Shown here in pieces: positions 41,972-51,632 of a stretch of DNA of 64,000 bases (positions are counted from its first letter, which is position 1; the number at the start of each line of letters is the position of its first letter). Location: contig JBBROM010000005.1 of assembly GCA_038229415.1 (NCBI GenBank), positions 186,001 through 250,000 of the forward strand, written 5' to 3'. Both the position numbers and the translations under genes were made by a program. Source of the stretch: JANXUR01 sp038229415. Lineage in GTDB: Bacteria > Acidobacteriota > Terriglobia > Terriglobales > Acidobacteriaceae. The notes beneath the pieces are model-generated. The model ran no database searches. It was not told where the DNA came from and saw nothing but the letters and a program-made list of their open reading frames with translations.

Positions 41972-43240
41972 CTAGTGGCGCAGCCGGATCAAATAGATCG
42001 CACCCGCGTAGTCGTCCGTCACCAGCAACGCATCCTTGCCAAAGCGCATAACGTCGCACGGACGTCCGTGCACAACACCAGCCTGCAAAAAGCCGGAGAG
42101 AAACGTTTCCGGCTTGCCGCCCGGCTTCAGCTGCTCAACAGCGTAGCCTCGCCCCAGATGCTTCTTGCCGGAACCATGTAATGCAACCAGCCAATGTTCT
42201 TTCAGTTGCGGATCGGGGAAAGTGGCATCCAAATACTCGAGTCCGAGCGGCGAACTATGGGCGGGAAAATAACCGAACGGAGTGCCCACCTTCGAACACG
42301 CATCAACGCCGGTTACAAATTCGGGATCGGGAAAAGCGCGGCCTTCGTGAAAGTAGCAGTTAGGCCAGCCGTAATCGTTATGAGTTGACAACGCGTTGCC
42401 GCTCAAACGAAGCATGGTATCGTCGGGAGCATCGTTCCCTAGATGATCCGCTCCCATATTCGTCGCATACAGAGCCCCATCCACCCAACGCAGCCCCACT
42501 GCGTTGCGCAGGCCTGATCCTATAATCCGCGCATCGCTGCCATCGGGATTCATACTGGTGAGCGTCGCGCGAATCTCCTCTTTCTCTCGACACGCATTGC
42601 AACTGCTGCCCACCGTCACAAACAGCCTTGCCTTGCCCGCAACCGTTCCGAACGCCAATGTGCGAGTAAGATGCCAGCCCCCGTACTTGTAGTTCAATCC
42701 GTAGTCTGGATAGTGGGCCAAAACTTCGGGGGCACCTTCCGGTGCTGTAGCTCCTGAAGTAAAGCGGAATCGCTCCAGCTTGTCGGTCAGTGCCACATAC
42801 AGCCAAGTCTTGCCATCCCCAGCCGCGTAAAATGCAATGCTGTTCGGGTTTCGCAGATGGTCAAGATAGGTGGTGACTTTCGTGAACCGTCCACGCGCTG
42901 TGTCGAAGCCGTCAAGAATGGAAATGGCCCCGCGCGAATTATCGGCACGCGTGTAAAGCCCGGTCACGAACATTCTTCCGTCTGGCGTGGGAGCGAGGAA
43001 CCTTACTCGCTTCAATCCTTCCGCAGCGATCGAGATCTCATACTCCGACGGGAGTGACAAGGTAATTTCTTTGCCGTTGGCCAGATGCAAAGTGTGCGGC
43101 ACCAGCTTGGCCTCACCAAACACAAGTGAACTTGCGAAGCAGAGCAGCAGTACAGCACAAAAGCAGCGATGGACTATTACACTCGGCCACCAAGTGGATG
43201 TTGGCTCCCAATTTCTCCGCTTTGAGTGCTTGCTGCTCAC
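41972..43240 (-). CDS. PQQ-type glucose/sorbosone dehydrogenase-like secreted protein
   Basis: 422 residues with a signal peptide (about 23-42, ending VFGEA). The six-bladed propeller family is recognised by LRNPNSIAFYAAGDGKTWLYVAL, then RNAVGLRWVDGALYATNMGADHLG and the late RPCDVMRFGKDALLVTDDYAGAI (GDGSLYVTDD-type) segment. Relatives oxidise sugars with PQQ, but many acidobacterial members have no proven activity. It starts 10 bp after the dtd stop and is likely in its operon. Confidence 0.85.
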   Translation of the reverse strand: MSSKHSKRRNWEPTSTWWPSVIVHRCFCAVLLLCFASSLVFGEAKLVPHTLHLANGKEITLSLPSEYEISIAAEGLKRVRFLAPTPDGRMFVTGLYTRADNSRGAISILDGFDTARGRFTKVTTYLDHLRNPNSIAFYAAGDGKTWLYVALTDKLERFRFTSGATAPEGAPEVLAHYPDYGLNYKYGGWHLTRTLAFGTVAGKARLFVTVGSSCNACREKEEIRATLTSMNPDGSDARIIGSGLRNAVGLRWVDGALYATNMGADHLGNDAPDDTMLRLSGNALSTHNDYGWPNCYFHEGRAFPDPEFVTGVDACSKVGTPFGYFPAHSSPLGLEYLDATFPDPQLKEHWLVALHGSGKKHLGRGYAVEQLKPGGKPETFLSGFLQAGVVHGRPCDVMRFGKDALLVTDDYAGAIYLIRLRH

Positions 43241-43250
43241 GATTACCTTC

Positions 43251-43721
43251 CTAGAACGCCCTGCTTGAATCCAGCAGAATCGTTACCGGGCCATCATTCA
43301 CTAGTCCCACCTGCATCATGGCTTGGAAGCGGCCGGTTTCGCAGCGCAAGCCGCTCACTCGAATCTTCTCCACGAAGTATTCATAGAGCCGGTTGGCTAA
43401 CTCCGGCCGGGCGGCTGCGTCGAACGAAGGGCGCTTGCCTCGGCGCACGTCGCCGTAGAGCGTGAACTGCGAAACTACCATTATGCTGCCGCCAACATCC
43501 GCGACGGATAGGTTCATCTTGCCGACGTCGTCTTTGTCGTCCGCAAAAATGCGCAGTCCGATGATCTTGTCGCAAAGATAGGCGGCGTCCGCTTCGGTGT
43601 CAGCCTGGGCAACGCCGAGCAGCACCAGCAGTCCACGCTCGATTTCGCCGGTGATTTCGCTGACACCACTCGCTTCGACAGTAACTCGCGCCCGGCTCAC
43701 GCGTTGGACGACGGCTCGCAT
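43251..43721 (-). CDS. dtd: D-aminoacyl-tRNA deacylase
   Basis: 156 residues. MRAVVQRVSRARVTVE start, SQFTLYGDVRRGKRPSF in the middle and the Gly-cisPro-type NDGPVTILLDS motif at the C-terminus identify DTD. It removes D-amino acids and glycine wrongly attached to tRNA. The ATG at 43721 is used; one seven codons upstream would add a non-family extension. Confidence 0.94.
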   Translation of the reverse strand: MRAVVQRVSRARVTVEASGVSEITGEIERGLLVLLGVAQADTEADAAYLCDKIIGLRIFADDKDDVGKMNLSVADVGGSIMVVSQFTLYGDVRRGKRPSFDAAARPELANRLYEYFVEKIRVSGLRCETGRFQAMMQVGLVNDGPVTILLDSSRAF

Positions 43722-43811
43722 GAGGACAGTGTAAACGTTCAAGACTCTGCGTCAGCGTTGACGCGGGCACTGCTGGCCCGTAGAATCGCCTAGTTTCCGG
43801 AGGATCTCTTC

Positions 43812-45134
43812 ATGCGCAGTTGCAGAGAATTCAAAATACGACCACTGCCCCTGTTGTCCGCAATCCTATTGGTGATAGTTGTGGCGTGCACATCCGTTGC
43901 CGCGCAGGCGGCGGACGCAGCCATCCCACACAGTGAAGTGCTCATCCAGAACGCGACGATTCTCACCGCGACCCACGGACGCATCGAGCATGGCAGCGTT
44001 TATGTGAAGGACGGCAAGATCGTCGCCGTGGGGACGAACGTCAGTGCGCCGTCGTCCGCAAAGGTGATTGATGCGGGCGGGCGTTACCTGACGCCTGGCA
44101 TCATAGACGCGCACTCGCACTCGGCGCTGGATAGCGACGTGAACGAGGCGACCAGCCCGGTGACGCCGCACATGATGATGGCCGATGCGTTCGACTATCA
44201 GGACGAAGACTTGTACCACTCGCTGGCGGGTGGAGTCACAACTTCACTGCTGCTGCATGGTTCGGCGAACATGATTGGCGGGCAGGCGGTAGTCATCAAG
44301 CATCGCGTTGGCCGCAGCCGCGACGAGATGATCTTCGCCGGTGCGCCGCGCTCCATCAAGTTTGCCAGCGGAGAAAATCCCAAGCGCGTGTATGGCGAGC
44401 GCGATCAACTGCCTTCGACGCGCATGGGCAACTTCGCGGTGCAGCGCGAGGCGTTGCAGCAGGCGCGCGAATATCTGCGCGAGTGGGAAGCCTACGACGC
44501 CAAGGTGAAACGTGGTGACAAAGACATAACGCCTCCGCATAAGGATTTGAAGCTGGAAGCACTGGCCGACATTTTGCGCGGCAACCTGCTGGTGCAGATT
44601 CACTGCTATCGCGCCGATGAGTTCCTGACAGAGATGGCGATAGCGCGCGAGTTCGGATATCACGTCCGTGCCTTCCACCACGCGCTCGAAGCCTACAAAG
44701 TGCCAGAAAAATTAGCCGCAGAAAACGTTGCCATCGCTACCTTCGCCGACTGGTGGGGATTTAAGGAAGAAGCCTGGGACGCGATTCCGTGGAACGCAGT
44801 GATGTCCATGCGCAAGGGGGTGCGGGTGGCGATCAAGAGCGACTCGGACGACTTTGCCCGCCGCTTGAATCAGGAAGCCGCCAAGATGATGCGCTATGGC
44901 GGTGCCACCGAAGAAGAGGCGCTGCAAATGGTCACGCTGAACCCGGCGTGGATTATCGGCGTGGACGACAAGGTCGGCTCCATTGATGTGGGCAAGGATG
45001 CGGATCTGGTGCTGTGGAATACGTATCCATTTTCCACCTTCGCGCTGGCTGACATGGTGATGATTGATGGCGATACTTACTTCGATCGCTCGGCCAAGGG
45101 CCTGGGCATGCCGCAGATGAAGGAGGGCAACTAG
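43812..45134 (+). CDS. secreted amidohydrolase (complete metal site)
   Basis: 440 residues. Signal peptide (hydrophobic 12-33) then an imidazolonepropionase-like amidohydrolase: PGIIDAHSHSAL with H101 and H103, IHCYRADE, FHHALE, and the late Asp in IKSDSDDFAR. Substrate unknown; the family in acidobacteria and bacteroidetes usually comes as two adjacent paralogues, as here. The next gene starts directly after the TAG stop (no spacer), so the two are surely co-expressed. Confidence 0.87.
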   Translation: MRSCREFKIRPLPLLSAILLVIVVACTSVAAQAADAAIPHSEVLIQNATILTATHGRIEHGSVYVKDGKIVAVGTNVSAPSSAKVIDAGGRYLTPGIIDAHSHSALDSDVNEATSPVTPHMMMADAFDYQDEDLYHSLAGGVTTSLLLHGSANMIGGQAVVIKHRVGRSRDEMIFAGAPRSIKFASGENPKRVYGERDQLPSTRMGNFAVQREALQQAREYLREWEAYDAKVKRGDKDITPPHKDLKLEALADILRGNLLVQIHCYRADEFLTEMAIAREFGYHVRAFHHALEAYKVPEKLAAENVAIATFADWWGFKEEAWDAIPWNAVMSMRKGVRVAIKSDSDDFARRLNQEAAKMMRYGGATEEEALQMVTLNPAWIIGVDDKVGSIDVGKDADLVLWNTYPFSTFALADMVMIDGDTYFDRSAKGLGMPQMKEGN

Positions 45135-46547
45135 ATGAAACGCTCAACGATGCTACGAGTTATGGTTCGAGTTGCGACTCTCTTCGTGATGTTCGCGGTA
45201 TGGATCGGTTCCGCCTCCGCGCAAGACAAAGCCATCGAGAAAGCGATTGTGCTGAAGGGCGGCAAGGTTCTGACCATCTCGCACGGCGTGATTGAAAACG
45301 GCGTCGTCGTGATGCAGGGTGGCAAGATCGTTGCCGTCGGCAGCGCGGATACGTTGATTCCAGCGGGGGCGGACGTGCGCGACGTCACAGGCATGACGGT
45401 CTATCCAGGACTGATTGATTCCGAAACGCAGCTTGGCCTTGTGGAAATTTCCGCCGAAAAGATGACGGTGGACACCTCCGAGCCCAGCGACGAGATCATG
45501 CCGCACATGCATGTGTACGACGCATTTCACGCGGAGTCGGAACTGATTCCGGTGACCCGGATGAACGGCATCACCAACGTGATCGTCGCGCCCGAAGGCG
45601 AAGACACGCTGCCGGGGCAGGATGCCTTCGTGCAACTCGCTGGGCGTTCGGCGGAGGAGATGTTGCTGATTCGCGACATCGCCATGCCGATGAACTTCGG
45701 CCCTGACCAGCGGCGCCGCGGCGGCAGAGGCGGTGGTGGCGGCAAGTATCCTTCGACGCGCATGGGGCTGATTACACAGATGCGGCAAACTTTTCTGGAC
45801 GCGCAGGACTATCAACAGAAGTGGGCCGACTACGAAAAGAAGAAAGCTGAGTTTGCGGCAAAGGACAGCGCGAAAGACGCTTCCAAGAACGTCTCGAAAG
45901 ATGGCAAGGGCAAGGATACGAAAGAGAAGGACAGCCCCAAGGATCCGCCGTCGCCGCCTAAGCGCGATCTAAAGCTGGAGGCGCTGGTGCCGTATCTCGA
46001 GGGCAAGAAGCCAGTGATCTTGCACACCGAAGATGCCAGCGACGTGCAGACTGCCGTCCGCATGGCCAATGAATTTCACCTGAAGCTGGTGCTGGCGGGG
46101 CTTACGCAAGCGCAGCCGGTGCTCGACTGGATTGCCGAACAAAAGCTGCCGGTCATTGTCGGCTCCATCTATAACGATCCCAAACAGCACACGCGTTACG
46201 ACTCGGTGTTCACGCTGCCAGCCGAGTTATACAAACGCGGCGTGAAGATTGCCTTCGCCAGCTATGACGCCCACAACGTGCGCAATCTTCCGTATGCGGC
46301 GGGATATGCCGTGGCTTTCGGCCTGCCGCACGATGAAGCACTCAAGGCAATCACGCTGAACCCGGCGGAGATTTGGGGCGTGGCCGATCAATATGGGTCA
46401 CTCGATGCTGGCAAAGTGGCCAGTGTGGTGGTGGCCGATGGCGATCCCCTGGAACTTCGTACGGACGTCAAGCATCTTTACATTCGGGGTCGCGAGATTC
46501 CCTTGACCAGCAAGCAGACGCGCTTGCGAGACCAGTATTCTCAATAA
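45135..46547 (+). CDS. secreted amidohydrolase-like protein lacking the HxH motif
   Basis: 470 residues, signal peptide (hydrophobic 9-25). Overall fold and C-terminal LNPAEIWGVADQYGSLDAGK match its upstream neighbour, but the metal-binding HxH is replaced: PGLIDSETQLG has E97-T-Q99 where the neighbour has H101-S-H103. A lysine-rich insert of about 40 residues (about 232-275, KDASKNVSKDGKGKD) separates the halves. It is probably a pseudoenzyme that partners the active neighbour, although another chemistry cannot be excluded. ATG follows the neighbour's stop with no gap. Confidence 0.82.
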   Translation: MKRSTMLRVMVRVATLFVMFAVWIGSASAQDKAIEKAIVLKGGKVLTISHGVIENGVVVMQGGKIVAVGSADTLIPAGADVRDVTGMTVYPGLIDSETQLGLVEISAEKMTVDTSEPSDEIMPHMHVYDAFHAESELIPVTRMNGITNVIVAPEGEDTLPGQDAFVQLAGRSAEEMLLIRDIAMPMNFGPDQRRRGGRGGGGGKYPSTRMGLITQMRQTFLDAQDYQQKWADYEKKKAEFAAKDSAKDASKNVSKDGKGKDTKEKDSPKDPPSPPKRDLKLEALVPYLEGKKPVILHTEDASDVQTAVRMANEFHLKLVLAGLTQAQPVLDWIAEQKLPVIVGSIYNDPKQHTRYDSVFTLPAELYKRGVKIAFASYDAHNVRNLPYAAGYAVAFGLPHDEALKAITLNPAEIWGVADQYGSLDAGKVASVVVADGDPLELRTDVKHLYIRGREIPLTSKQTRLRDQYSQ

Positions 46548-46621
46548 GATACGAGTCGCAGGCGGGGCGAAATGCTGCCGGTGGGGTTTGACCTGTGCGG
46601 GGGTGCAGGTTAGCATTAGAT

Positions 46622-46657
46622 ATGCCCGCTCGTCATGCAGTTTGCATGCGCGGGCAT
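46622..46657 (+). terminator. hairpin after the amidohydrolase pair
   Basis: atgcccgc (46622-46629) pairs with gcgggcat (46650-46657), with an inner catgca / tgcatg stem. No strong T-run. It lies 75 bp after the stop and 128 bp before acpP. Confidence 0.6.
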
Positions 46658-46784
46658 TGTTCCTTTACAGGGATTTTCGGCGACTTTACACTATTGAGTC
46701 GCACCGCGTGGCTGGTTAAAAGCGCGCGGGCTGTATAAAGTGTGTCCGGAATCGGCAAGGTTCCGGAAAATTTGAGGAGAGACA

Positions 46785-47030
46785 ATGGCAGCAGGTGTGG
46801 AAGAGAAAGTTAAGCAGATTATCGTGGAGCAGTTGGGCGTGGACGAAGGCGAGGTAACGCCGAATGCGTCGTTTGTGGACGACCTGGGCGCGGATTCGCT
46901 GGACACCGTGGAACTGGTGATGGCCTTTGAAGAAGGCTTCAACATCGAGATTCCCGACGAGGACGCCGAAAAGATTCGCACCGTCCATGACGCGGTGGAG
47001 TACATCAAAAAGCATTCGAAGGGTAACTAA
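46785..47030 (+). CDS. acpP: acyl carrier protein
   Basis: 81 residues, very acidic. The phosphopantetheine serine is Ser38 in the DLGADSLDTVELVMAFEE helix. ACP carries growing acyl chains; AcpS encoded at 30.6 kb would activate it. A GAGGAG six bases before the ATG gives a strong ribosome site. Followed by fabF after 4 bp. Confidence 0.96.
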   Translation: MAAGVEEKVKQIIVEQLGVDEGEVTPNASFVDDLGADSLDTVELVMAFEEGFNIEIPDEDAEKIRTVHDAVEYIKKHSKGN

Positions 47031-47034
47031 GACT

Positions 47035-48273
47035 TTGGTTCGTCGGGTGGTTGTAACGGGGATTGGCCTGATCTGTGGCGTGGGCAACACTACGAACCAG
47101 GTCTGGCAGGGCGTGTTGGCGGGCAAGAGCGGCGTGGGGCGGATAACGCATTTCGACCCGGCTGAGTTTGCCTGTCAGATTGCCGCCGAAGTTCGCGGCT
47201 TCGACCCGTTGCAGTTCATCGAGAAAAAAGAGCTGAAGAAGATGGGCCGCTTTATCCATCTGGCTTTGGCCGCTTCCGATGAAGCCATCAAAATGTCGGG
47301 CTTGCCGATCACTCCGCAGAACGAAGAGCAGGTGGGCGTGTTCATCGGCTCGGGCATCGGCGGGTTTGATGTGATCGAGCGTGAGCACAAGGAATTGCTT
47401 AGGGGTGGCCCGCGCAAGATTTCTCCCTTCTTTATTCCAGCTTCCATCATCAATCTGGCAGCGGGGCATGTGAGCATTCGTTTTGGCGCCAAAGGCCCGA
47501 ACGAAGCTACGGCCACCGCCTGCACCACCAGTGCGCACGCGCTCGGCGATGCTTACAAGATCATTCAACGTGGCGAAGCTGACGCCATGATCGCGGGCGG
47601 CTCCGAGGCAGCGATTACTCCAATGGGTATCGGCGGATTCGCCGCCATGCGCGCCCTTTCCACCCGCAACGATGAGCCAGAAAAGGCCAGCCGTCCGTGG
47701 GATAAGGATCGCGACGGATTCGTTTGTGGCGAGGGTGCCGGCATCCTGGTGCTGGAAGAGCTTGAAATGGCCAAGGCTCGCGGCGCAAACATTCTGGCGG
47801 AAGTAGTGGGCTACGGCATGAGTGGCGATGCTTACCACATCACCTCGCCTGCACCGAATCACGACGGAGCCTTCCGGGTGATGCGGAACGCGTTGAAGAG
47901 CGCAGGCCTGGAACCCGAGGCGATTGGTTACGTCAACGCGCATGGCACTTCCACCGACATCGGCGACCGGCTGGAAACGGTCGCGATTCGCAATACGTTT
48001 GGCGCGCATGCCTACAAAATGGCGGTCAGTTCCACCAAGTCTATGACTGGGCACTTGCTGGGCGGCGCAGGCGGGCTGGAAGCAGGCCTCACCGTCTTGG
48101 CGCTGCGTGAGCAGATTCTTCCGCCAACGATTAACCTCGACCATCCTGATGCGGATTGCGATCTCGACTACGTGCCTCACACCGCCCGCAAAGCCTCATT
48201 CGAGTATGCACTGAGCAACTCGTTCGGCTTCGGCGGCACGAATGGCGCGCTCATCTTCAAGCGCTGGGAGTAG
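47035..48273 (+). CDS. fabF: beta-ketoacyl-ACP synthase II
   Basis: 412 residues starting at a TTG. Catalytic Cys163 is in TACTTSAHAL, His303 in VNAHGTSTDIGD and His340 in MTGHLLGGAGG, the complete Cys-His-His triad. Condenses malonyl-ACP with acyl-ACP in fatty acid elongation. The TTG at 47035 matches the usual start (VRRVVVTGIG); the open frame back to 46927 overlaps acpP and is not used. Confidence 0.95.
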   Translation: MVRRVVVTGIGLICGVGNTTNQVWQGVLAGKSGVGRITHFDPAEFACQIAAEVRGFDPLQFIEKKELKKMGRFIHLALAASDEAIKMSGLPITPQNEEQVGVFIGSGIGGFDVIEREHKELLRGGPRKISPFFIPASIINLAAGHVSIRFGAKGPNEATATACTTSAHALGDAYKIIQRGEADAMIAGGSEAAITPMGIGGFAAMRALSTRNDEPEKASRPWDKDRDGFVCGEGAGILVLEELEMAKARGANILAEVVGYGMSGDAYHITSPAPNHDGAFRVMRNALKSAGLEPEAIGYVNAHGTSTDIGDRLETVAIRNTFGAHAYKMAVSSTKSMTGHLLGGAGGLEAGLTVLALREQILPPTINLDHPDADCDLDYVPHTARKASFEYALSNSFGFGGTNGALIFKRWE

Positions 48274-48279
48274 CGGCCC

Positions 48280-48969
48280 GTGCCGCGCCAATTCACGCTG
48301 CTGCAACGCATATTGCTGTGGCTGGCATCCTGGGCGGGCTATCTCGCGATTCGCGCCATCTGCTCCACCATGACGTTCGAGTATTCGGTGGAAGAGGGCG
48401 GCACGGAAGATTTCTTTGGCACTCCCATCATCTACAGCTTCTGGCATCGCTGTGTGTTTTCCGCGGCGTACTGCTTTCGCAATCACGATATTCAGGTGAT
48501 GACCAGCGCCAGCTTCGATGGCGAGATTATCGCGCGCATCATTCAGCGGCTCGGCTTTGGCGCAGTGCGCGGATCGAGCAGCCGGGGTGGCGCGGCGGCA
48601 CTGGTCGGAATGCGTCAGCAAGTGGAGCAAGGCCGTACCGTCGCGTTCACGATTGATGGCCCACGCGGCCCGATCTATGTTGCCAAGCCGGGGCCAGTGG
48701 GACTGGCCAGGCTCACGGGCCGTCCGATGGTCGCATTCTACGTCGCCGTGGATCGCGCTTGGATACTCAACTCGTGGGATTGCATGGTGATTCCCAAGCC
48801 CTTTGCGCACGCGCACTATCGCGTGAGCAAGCTCATGCCCGTGCCCGCCGAGGCGGACTCTGACGAAGATCGCGCAAAATACCTGGCCGAGTTGCAAGTC
48901 GCTCTGGAGCGGGTGCGGCACTATGCAGACAATGAGGTGGGCTGTACCGAGGGCGTTTGCGGACTGTAA
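48280..48969 (+). CDS. DUF374 lysophospholipid acyltransferase-like protein
   Basis: 229 residues from a GTG. An N-terminal membrane helix (about 8-27) is followed by FGTPIIYSFWHRCVFSA (the HxxxxD-like region as FWHR), MTSASFDGEIIARIIQRLGF and RGSSSRGGAAAL, then DGPRGPIYVAKPGPVGLA. These match DUF374, an acyltransferase family next to lipid A LpxL/M enzymes. It starts 6 bp after fabF, which suits a role in membrane lipid or lipid A acylation. Confidence 0.85.
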   Translation: MPRQFTLLQRILLWLASWAGYLAIRAICSTMTFEYSVEEGGTEDFFGTPIIYSFWHRCVFSAAYCFRNHDIQVMTSASFDGEIIARIIQRLGFGAVRGSSSRGGAAALVGMRQQVEQGRTVAFTIDGPRGPIYVAKPGPVGLARLTGRPMVAFYVAVDRAWILNSWDCMVIPKPFAHAHYRVSKLMPVPAEADSDEDRAKYLAELQVALERVRHYADNEVGCTEGVCGL

Positions 48970-49069
48970 CGCGCGTTTCATGATGCAAGTTGACTTAAGC
49001 CCGCCAACCGTCCAAACTTGAAATAGCAATCAAGAAATCCAAGCTTTGTTTTCGTGCCGCTCAAGTCTT

Positions 49070-49262
49070 ATTTGCGGTGTGTGGCTCCCTGTGTGGGAGT
49101 GATTCGGGAAGCGGGTGAAAATCCCGCGCTGACGCGCAACTGTAAGCGAGGAAACGGGCTGGTGCCACTGGGTGCAAACCTGGGAAGGCTCCCGCCGAAA
49201 GCGAACGCAGATTTTTAGCAAAACGCGTTCTTACTCGCAAAGCCAGGATACCGACCGCGCAC
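49070..49262 (+). promoter_or_regulatory. cobalamin (AdoCbl) riboswitch
   Basis: Ordered B12-riboswitch elements are visible: gggaagcgggtgaaaatccc, then cgctgacgcgcaactgtaag (the conserved CGCAACTGTAA core), tgccactggg, ggaaggctcccgcc, and the B12 box aagccaggataccg at 49239-49252. It ends about 40 bp before the receptor start, beyond which the ribosome site aaggagg (49290-49296) lies. It should reduce receptor synthesis when cobalamin is bound. Confidence 0.93.
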
Positions 49263-49302
49263 TGTGTGCTCTTCACCTTCTTCGCGCCTAAGGAGGCAAC
49301 CT

Positions 49303-51606
49303 ATGCGTGCGTTATTTGTTCTGTTCTTTGTTTTTCTGCTGCTTCCGTCTCTTCTTGTTTCCCAGTCGGCTCCTGCTGTTCCCGTGCGTCCCGGCCAACC
49401 TGTCGGGCATGTTGCCGTCGTCGCAGGAACGGCTCCCCATCTGTTGATTGTCACAGTCAGCGACCCCAGTGGTGCATTGGTCGCGGGCGCGCGTGTGGAA
49501 CTGCTCTCCGCAACCGGGGCGCTGGTATCGGTCCGCGCAACTTCCGCGATTGGCGACGCCGCACTGCCCGGCGTGACCGCCGGCAAGTTCACCTTGCGAG
49601 TGCTGGCCGCAGGCTTCGCAGAAAAAATTCTGCCGCTAACAGTCGGAGACGGCCCCGTGCCAACCGGCGGTGAGCGCTTTGCCGTGCAACTGGAAGTAGC
49701 CAATCCGGGCGAAGTGGTGGTGGTCAGTTCGACATTGCTTCCCGTCACCGAGTCCGAGGGCATCGGCCAAGTTTCGTCGCTCGACCACGACCAACTGCAA
49801 CTGATGCAGCCAACCGCAGCCAACGACGCGGTGCGCTTTCTGCCCGGGGCCGTCGTCAACACTGCGGGCCAGCGCGGCGGAATCTCATCGCTATTCGTGC
49901 GCGGCGGCGAGTCGCGTTACAACAAAGTGCTGGTAGATGGCGTGCCCGTAAACGAACCCGGAGGAACCTTCAACTTTGGCGACGTGCCACTGGCGTCGGT
50001 GGATCGCATCGAGCTGCTTCGCGGCGCGCAGAGTGCGCTCTATGGCTCGGACGCCATCACCAGCGTGGTGCAGTTGTTTTCGGCCACCGGCCACACGGAA
50101 GCACCGGAGCTGAAGCTCACTTCCAGCGGCGGCAACTTCGGCACCGCCACCGGCAACGCGGAGCTTTCGCAGGCGGTCGGCCGTTTCGACTACAACCTCT
50201 TCGCCGACGAATTCCACACCCACGGACAAGGTGCGAATGATGGCTACAGCGCTTCGTCGCAGGGCGCGAACGCAGGTGTCGAACTCAATGACTGGGCTTC
50301 CGCTCGGGTGCGGGTGCGGCACAACAACACGCGTACTGGTGTGCCTTCGGCATGGGACTTCAACGGCGCTCGCCTGCTGGCACCCGATTCCGACCAGTAT
50401 GCCCGTCAGAACACCACGCTCGGCAGTCTGGAATTTCTGCTGCATCCCGGCAAGCGCTGGCAGCACCATGTCTCCGGCTATGACTACTACACCAATCGCC
50501 TGAACGCCGACAGTGTTGCCGACCGCGGCTGCGACGGCATCAGCGTCTTCATTGACTGCGCCTTCCGCACCATTGGCGACATCAATCGCTCCGGATTCAA
50601 ATATCAGGGCGAGTACACGCCGCGCGGCTGGGCCAAGTCGGTGTTCGGATACGAGTTTGAAGATGAGAATGCGTTCTTCGACTCCAGCTCGGCATTTGGA
50701 AATTCGCCCACGCATGGCCTGCGGCGCAATCACGCACTGTTTGGCGAAGAGCTGCTGGCATGGAAGCAGTTGTCGGTGGTGCTCAGCGGGCGTTACGTCC
50801 ACAACGAAAGTTTTGGCGACAAGGCCGTGCCGCGGGTGGCAGCGAGTTATGTGCTGCACCAAGGCGGAGGTACGTTGGGCGCGACGCGATTGCGCTTCGC
50901 CTACGCCACCGGCATCAAGGCGCCGCGTTTTGAAGAGTCTTTCGGCAACGGTGGTGGTTTTCCGACCAAACCGAACAACGCGCTAAAGCCGGAGCAGACG
51001 CGCTCGTTCGAGGCAGGCTTCACCCAGAGTTTGGCCAGCGACAAAGTGTCGCTGTCGTCCACGTACTTTCGCAATCGCTTTCGCGACCAGATTGACTTTG
51101 CATTTCTCGACTGTGCCCCATATTGCGGCCAGTATGTGAACGTCAATCAGGCACTGGCGCATGGCGTGGAAACCGAGCTGCAAGGCCGGGTGAATTCACG
51201 GCTGTCGTGGTCGGTGTCGCATACCTATACCTCCACGCGGATCGAGTCTGCACCGTTTGCATTCGATCCGCTGCTCAGCGAAGGCAAGCCGCTACTACGT
51301 CGTCCGCATCATGCCGGTACGGCGCAGATAACTTACGTCGCGCAGAAGTGGGGAGCGAATGTTGGTGCGAGTTTCGTGGGACGTCGTCCCGACTCAGACT
51401 TCCTGGGCTTCGGTGTGACCCACGCCGCGGGCTATGCACTGGTGAATCTCGGCGGATGGTACGCCGTCCATCCCAATGTCACCGCGTTTGTGAACGTGGA
51501 GAATGCCACCAACCGGCAGTACAACGAAGTCGTGGGCTATCCCGGATTGAGCGCTAATGTTCGCGCAGGTCTGCGGTTTCGCATCGGGAAGGGGATCGAA
51601 CACTAG
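49303..51606 (+). CDS. btuB: TonB-dependent receptor, cobalamin importer (BtuB-like)
   Basis: 767 residues. Signal peptide 1-20, then a carboxypeptidase-regulatory-like beta domain (about 45-120, VSDPSGALVAGARVEL), a plug (about 150-260, ending RIELLRGAQSALYGSDAITSV), and the 22-strand barrel to a C-terminal Arg-Phe-containing strand (VRAGLRFRIGKG). The cobalamin riboswitch ahead of it indicates vitamin B12 or a corrinoid as cargo. No TonB, BtuF or BtuCD gene is in the window. Start fixed by AAGGAGG and by the signal peptide. Confidence 0.93.
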   Translation: MRALFVLFFVFLLLPSLLVSQSAPAVPVRPGQPVGHVAVVAGTAPHLLIVTVSDPSGALVAGARVELLSATGALVSVRATSAIGDAALPGVTAGKFTLRVLAAGFAEKILPLTVGDGPVPTGGERFAVQLEVANPGEVVVVSSTLLPVTESEGIGQVSSLDHDQLQLMQPTAANDAVRFLPGAVVNTAGQRGGISSLFVRGGESRYNKVLVDGVPVNEPGGTFNFGDVPLASVDRIELLRGAQSALYGSDAITSVVQLFSATGHTEAPELKLTSSGGNFGTATGNAELSQAVGRFDYNLFADEFHTHGQGANDGYSASSQGANAGVELNDWASARVRVRHNNTRTGVPSAWDFNGARLLAPDSDQYARQNTTLGSLEFLLHPGKRWQHHVSGYDYYTNRLNADSVADRGCDGISVFIDCAFRTIGDINRSGFKYQGEYTPRGWAKSVFGYEFEDENAFFDSSSAFGNSPTHGLRRNHALFGEELLAWKQLSVVLSGRYVHNESFGDKAVPRVAASYVLHQGGGTLGATRLRFAYATGIKAPRFEESFGNGGGFPTKPNNALKPEQTRSFEAGFTQSLASDKVSLSSTYFRNRFRDQIDFAFLDCAPYCGQYVNVNQALAHGVETELQGRVNSRLSWSVSHTYTSTRIESAPFAFDPLLSEGKPLLRRPHHAGTAQITYVAQKWGANVGASFVGRRPDSDFLGFGVTHAAGYALVNLGGWYAVHPNVTAFVNVENATNRQYNEVVGYPGLSANVRAGLRFRIGKGIEH

Positions 51607-51632
51607 ATTAAAAGGACGAAGCGTGGTGCAGG

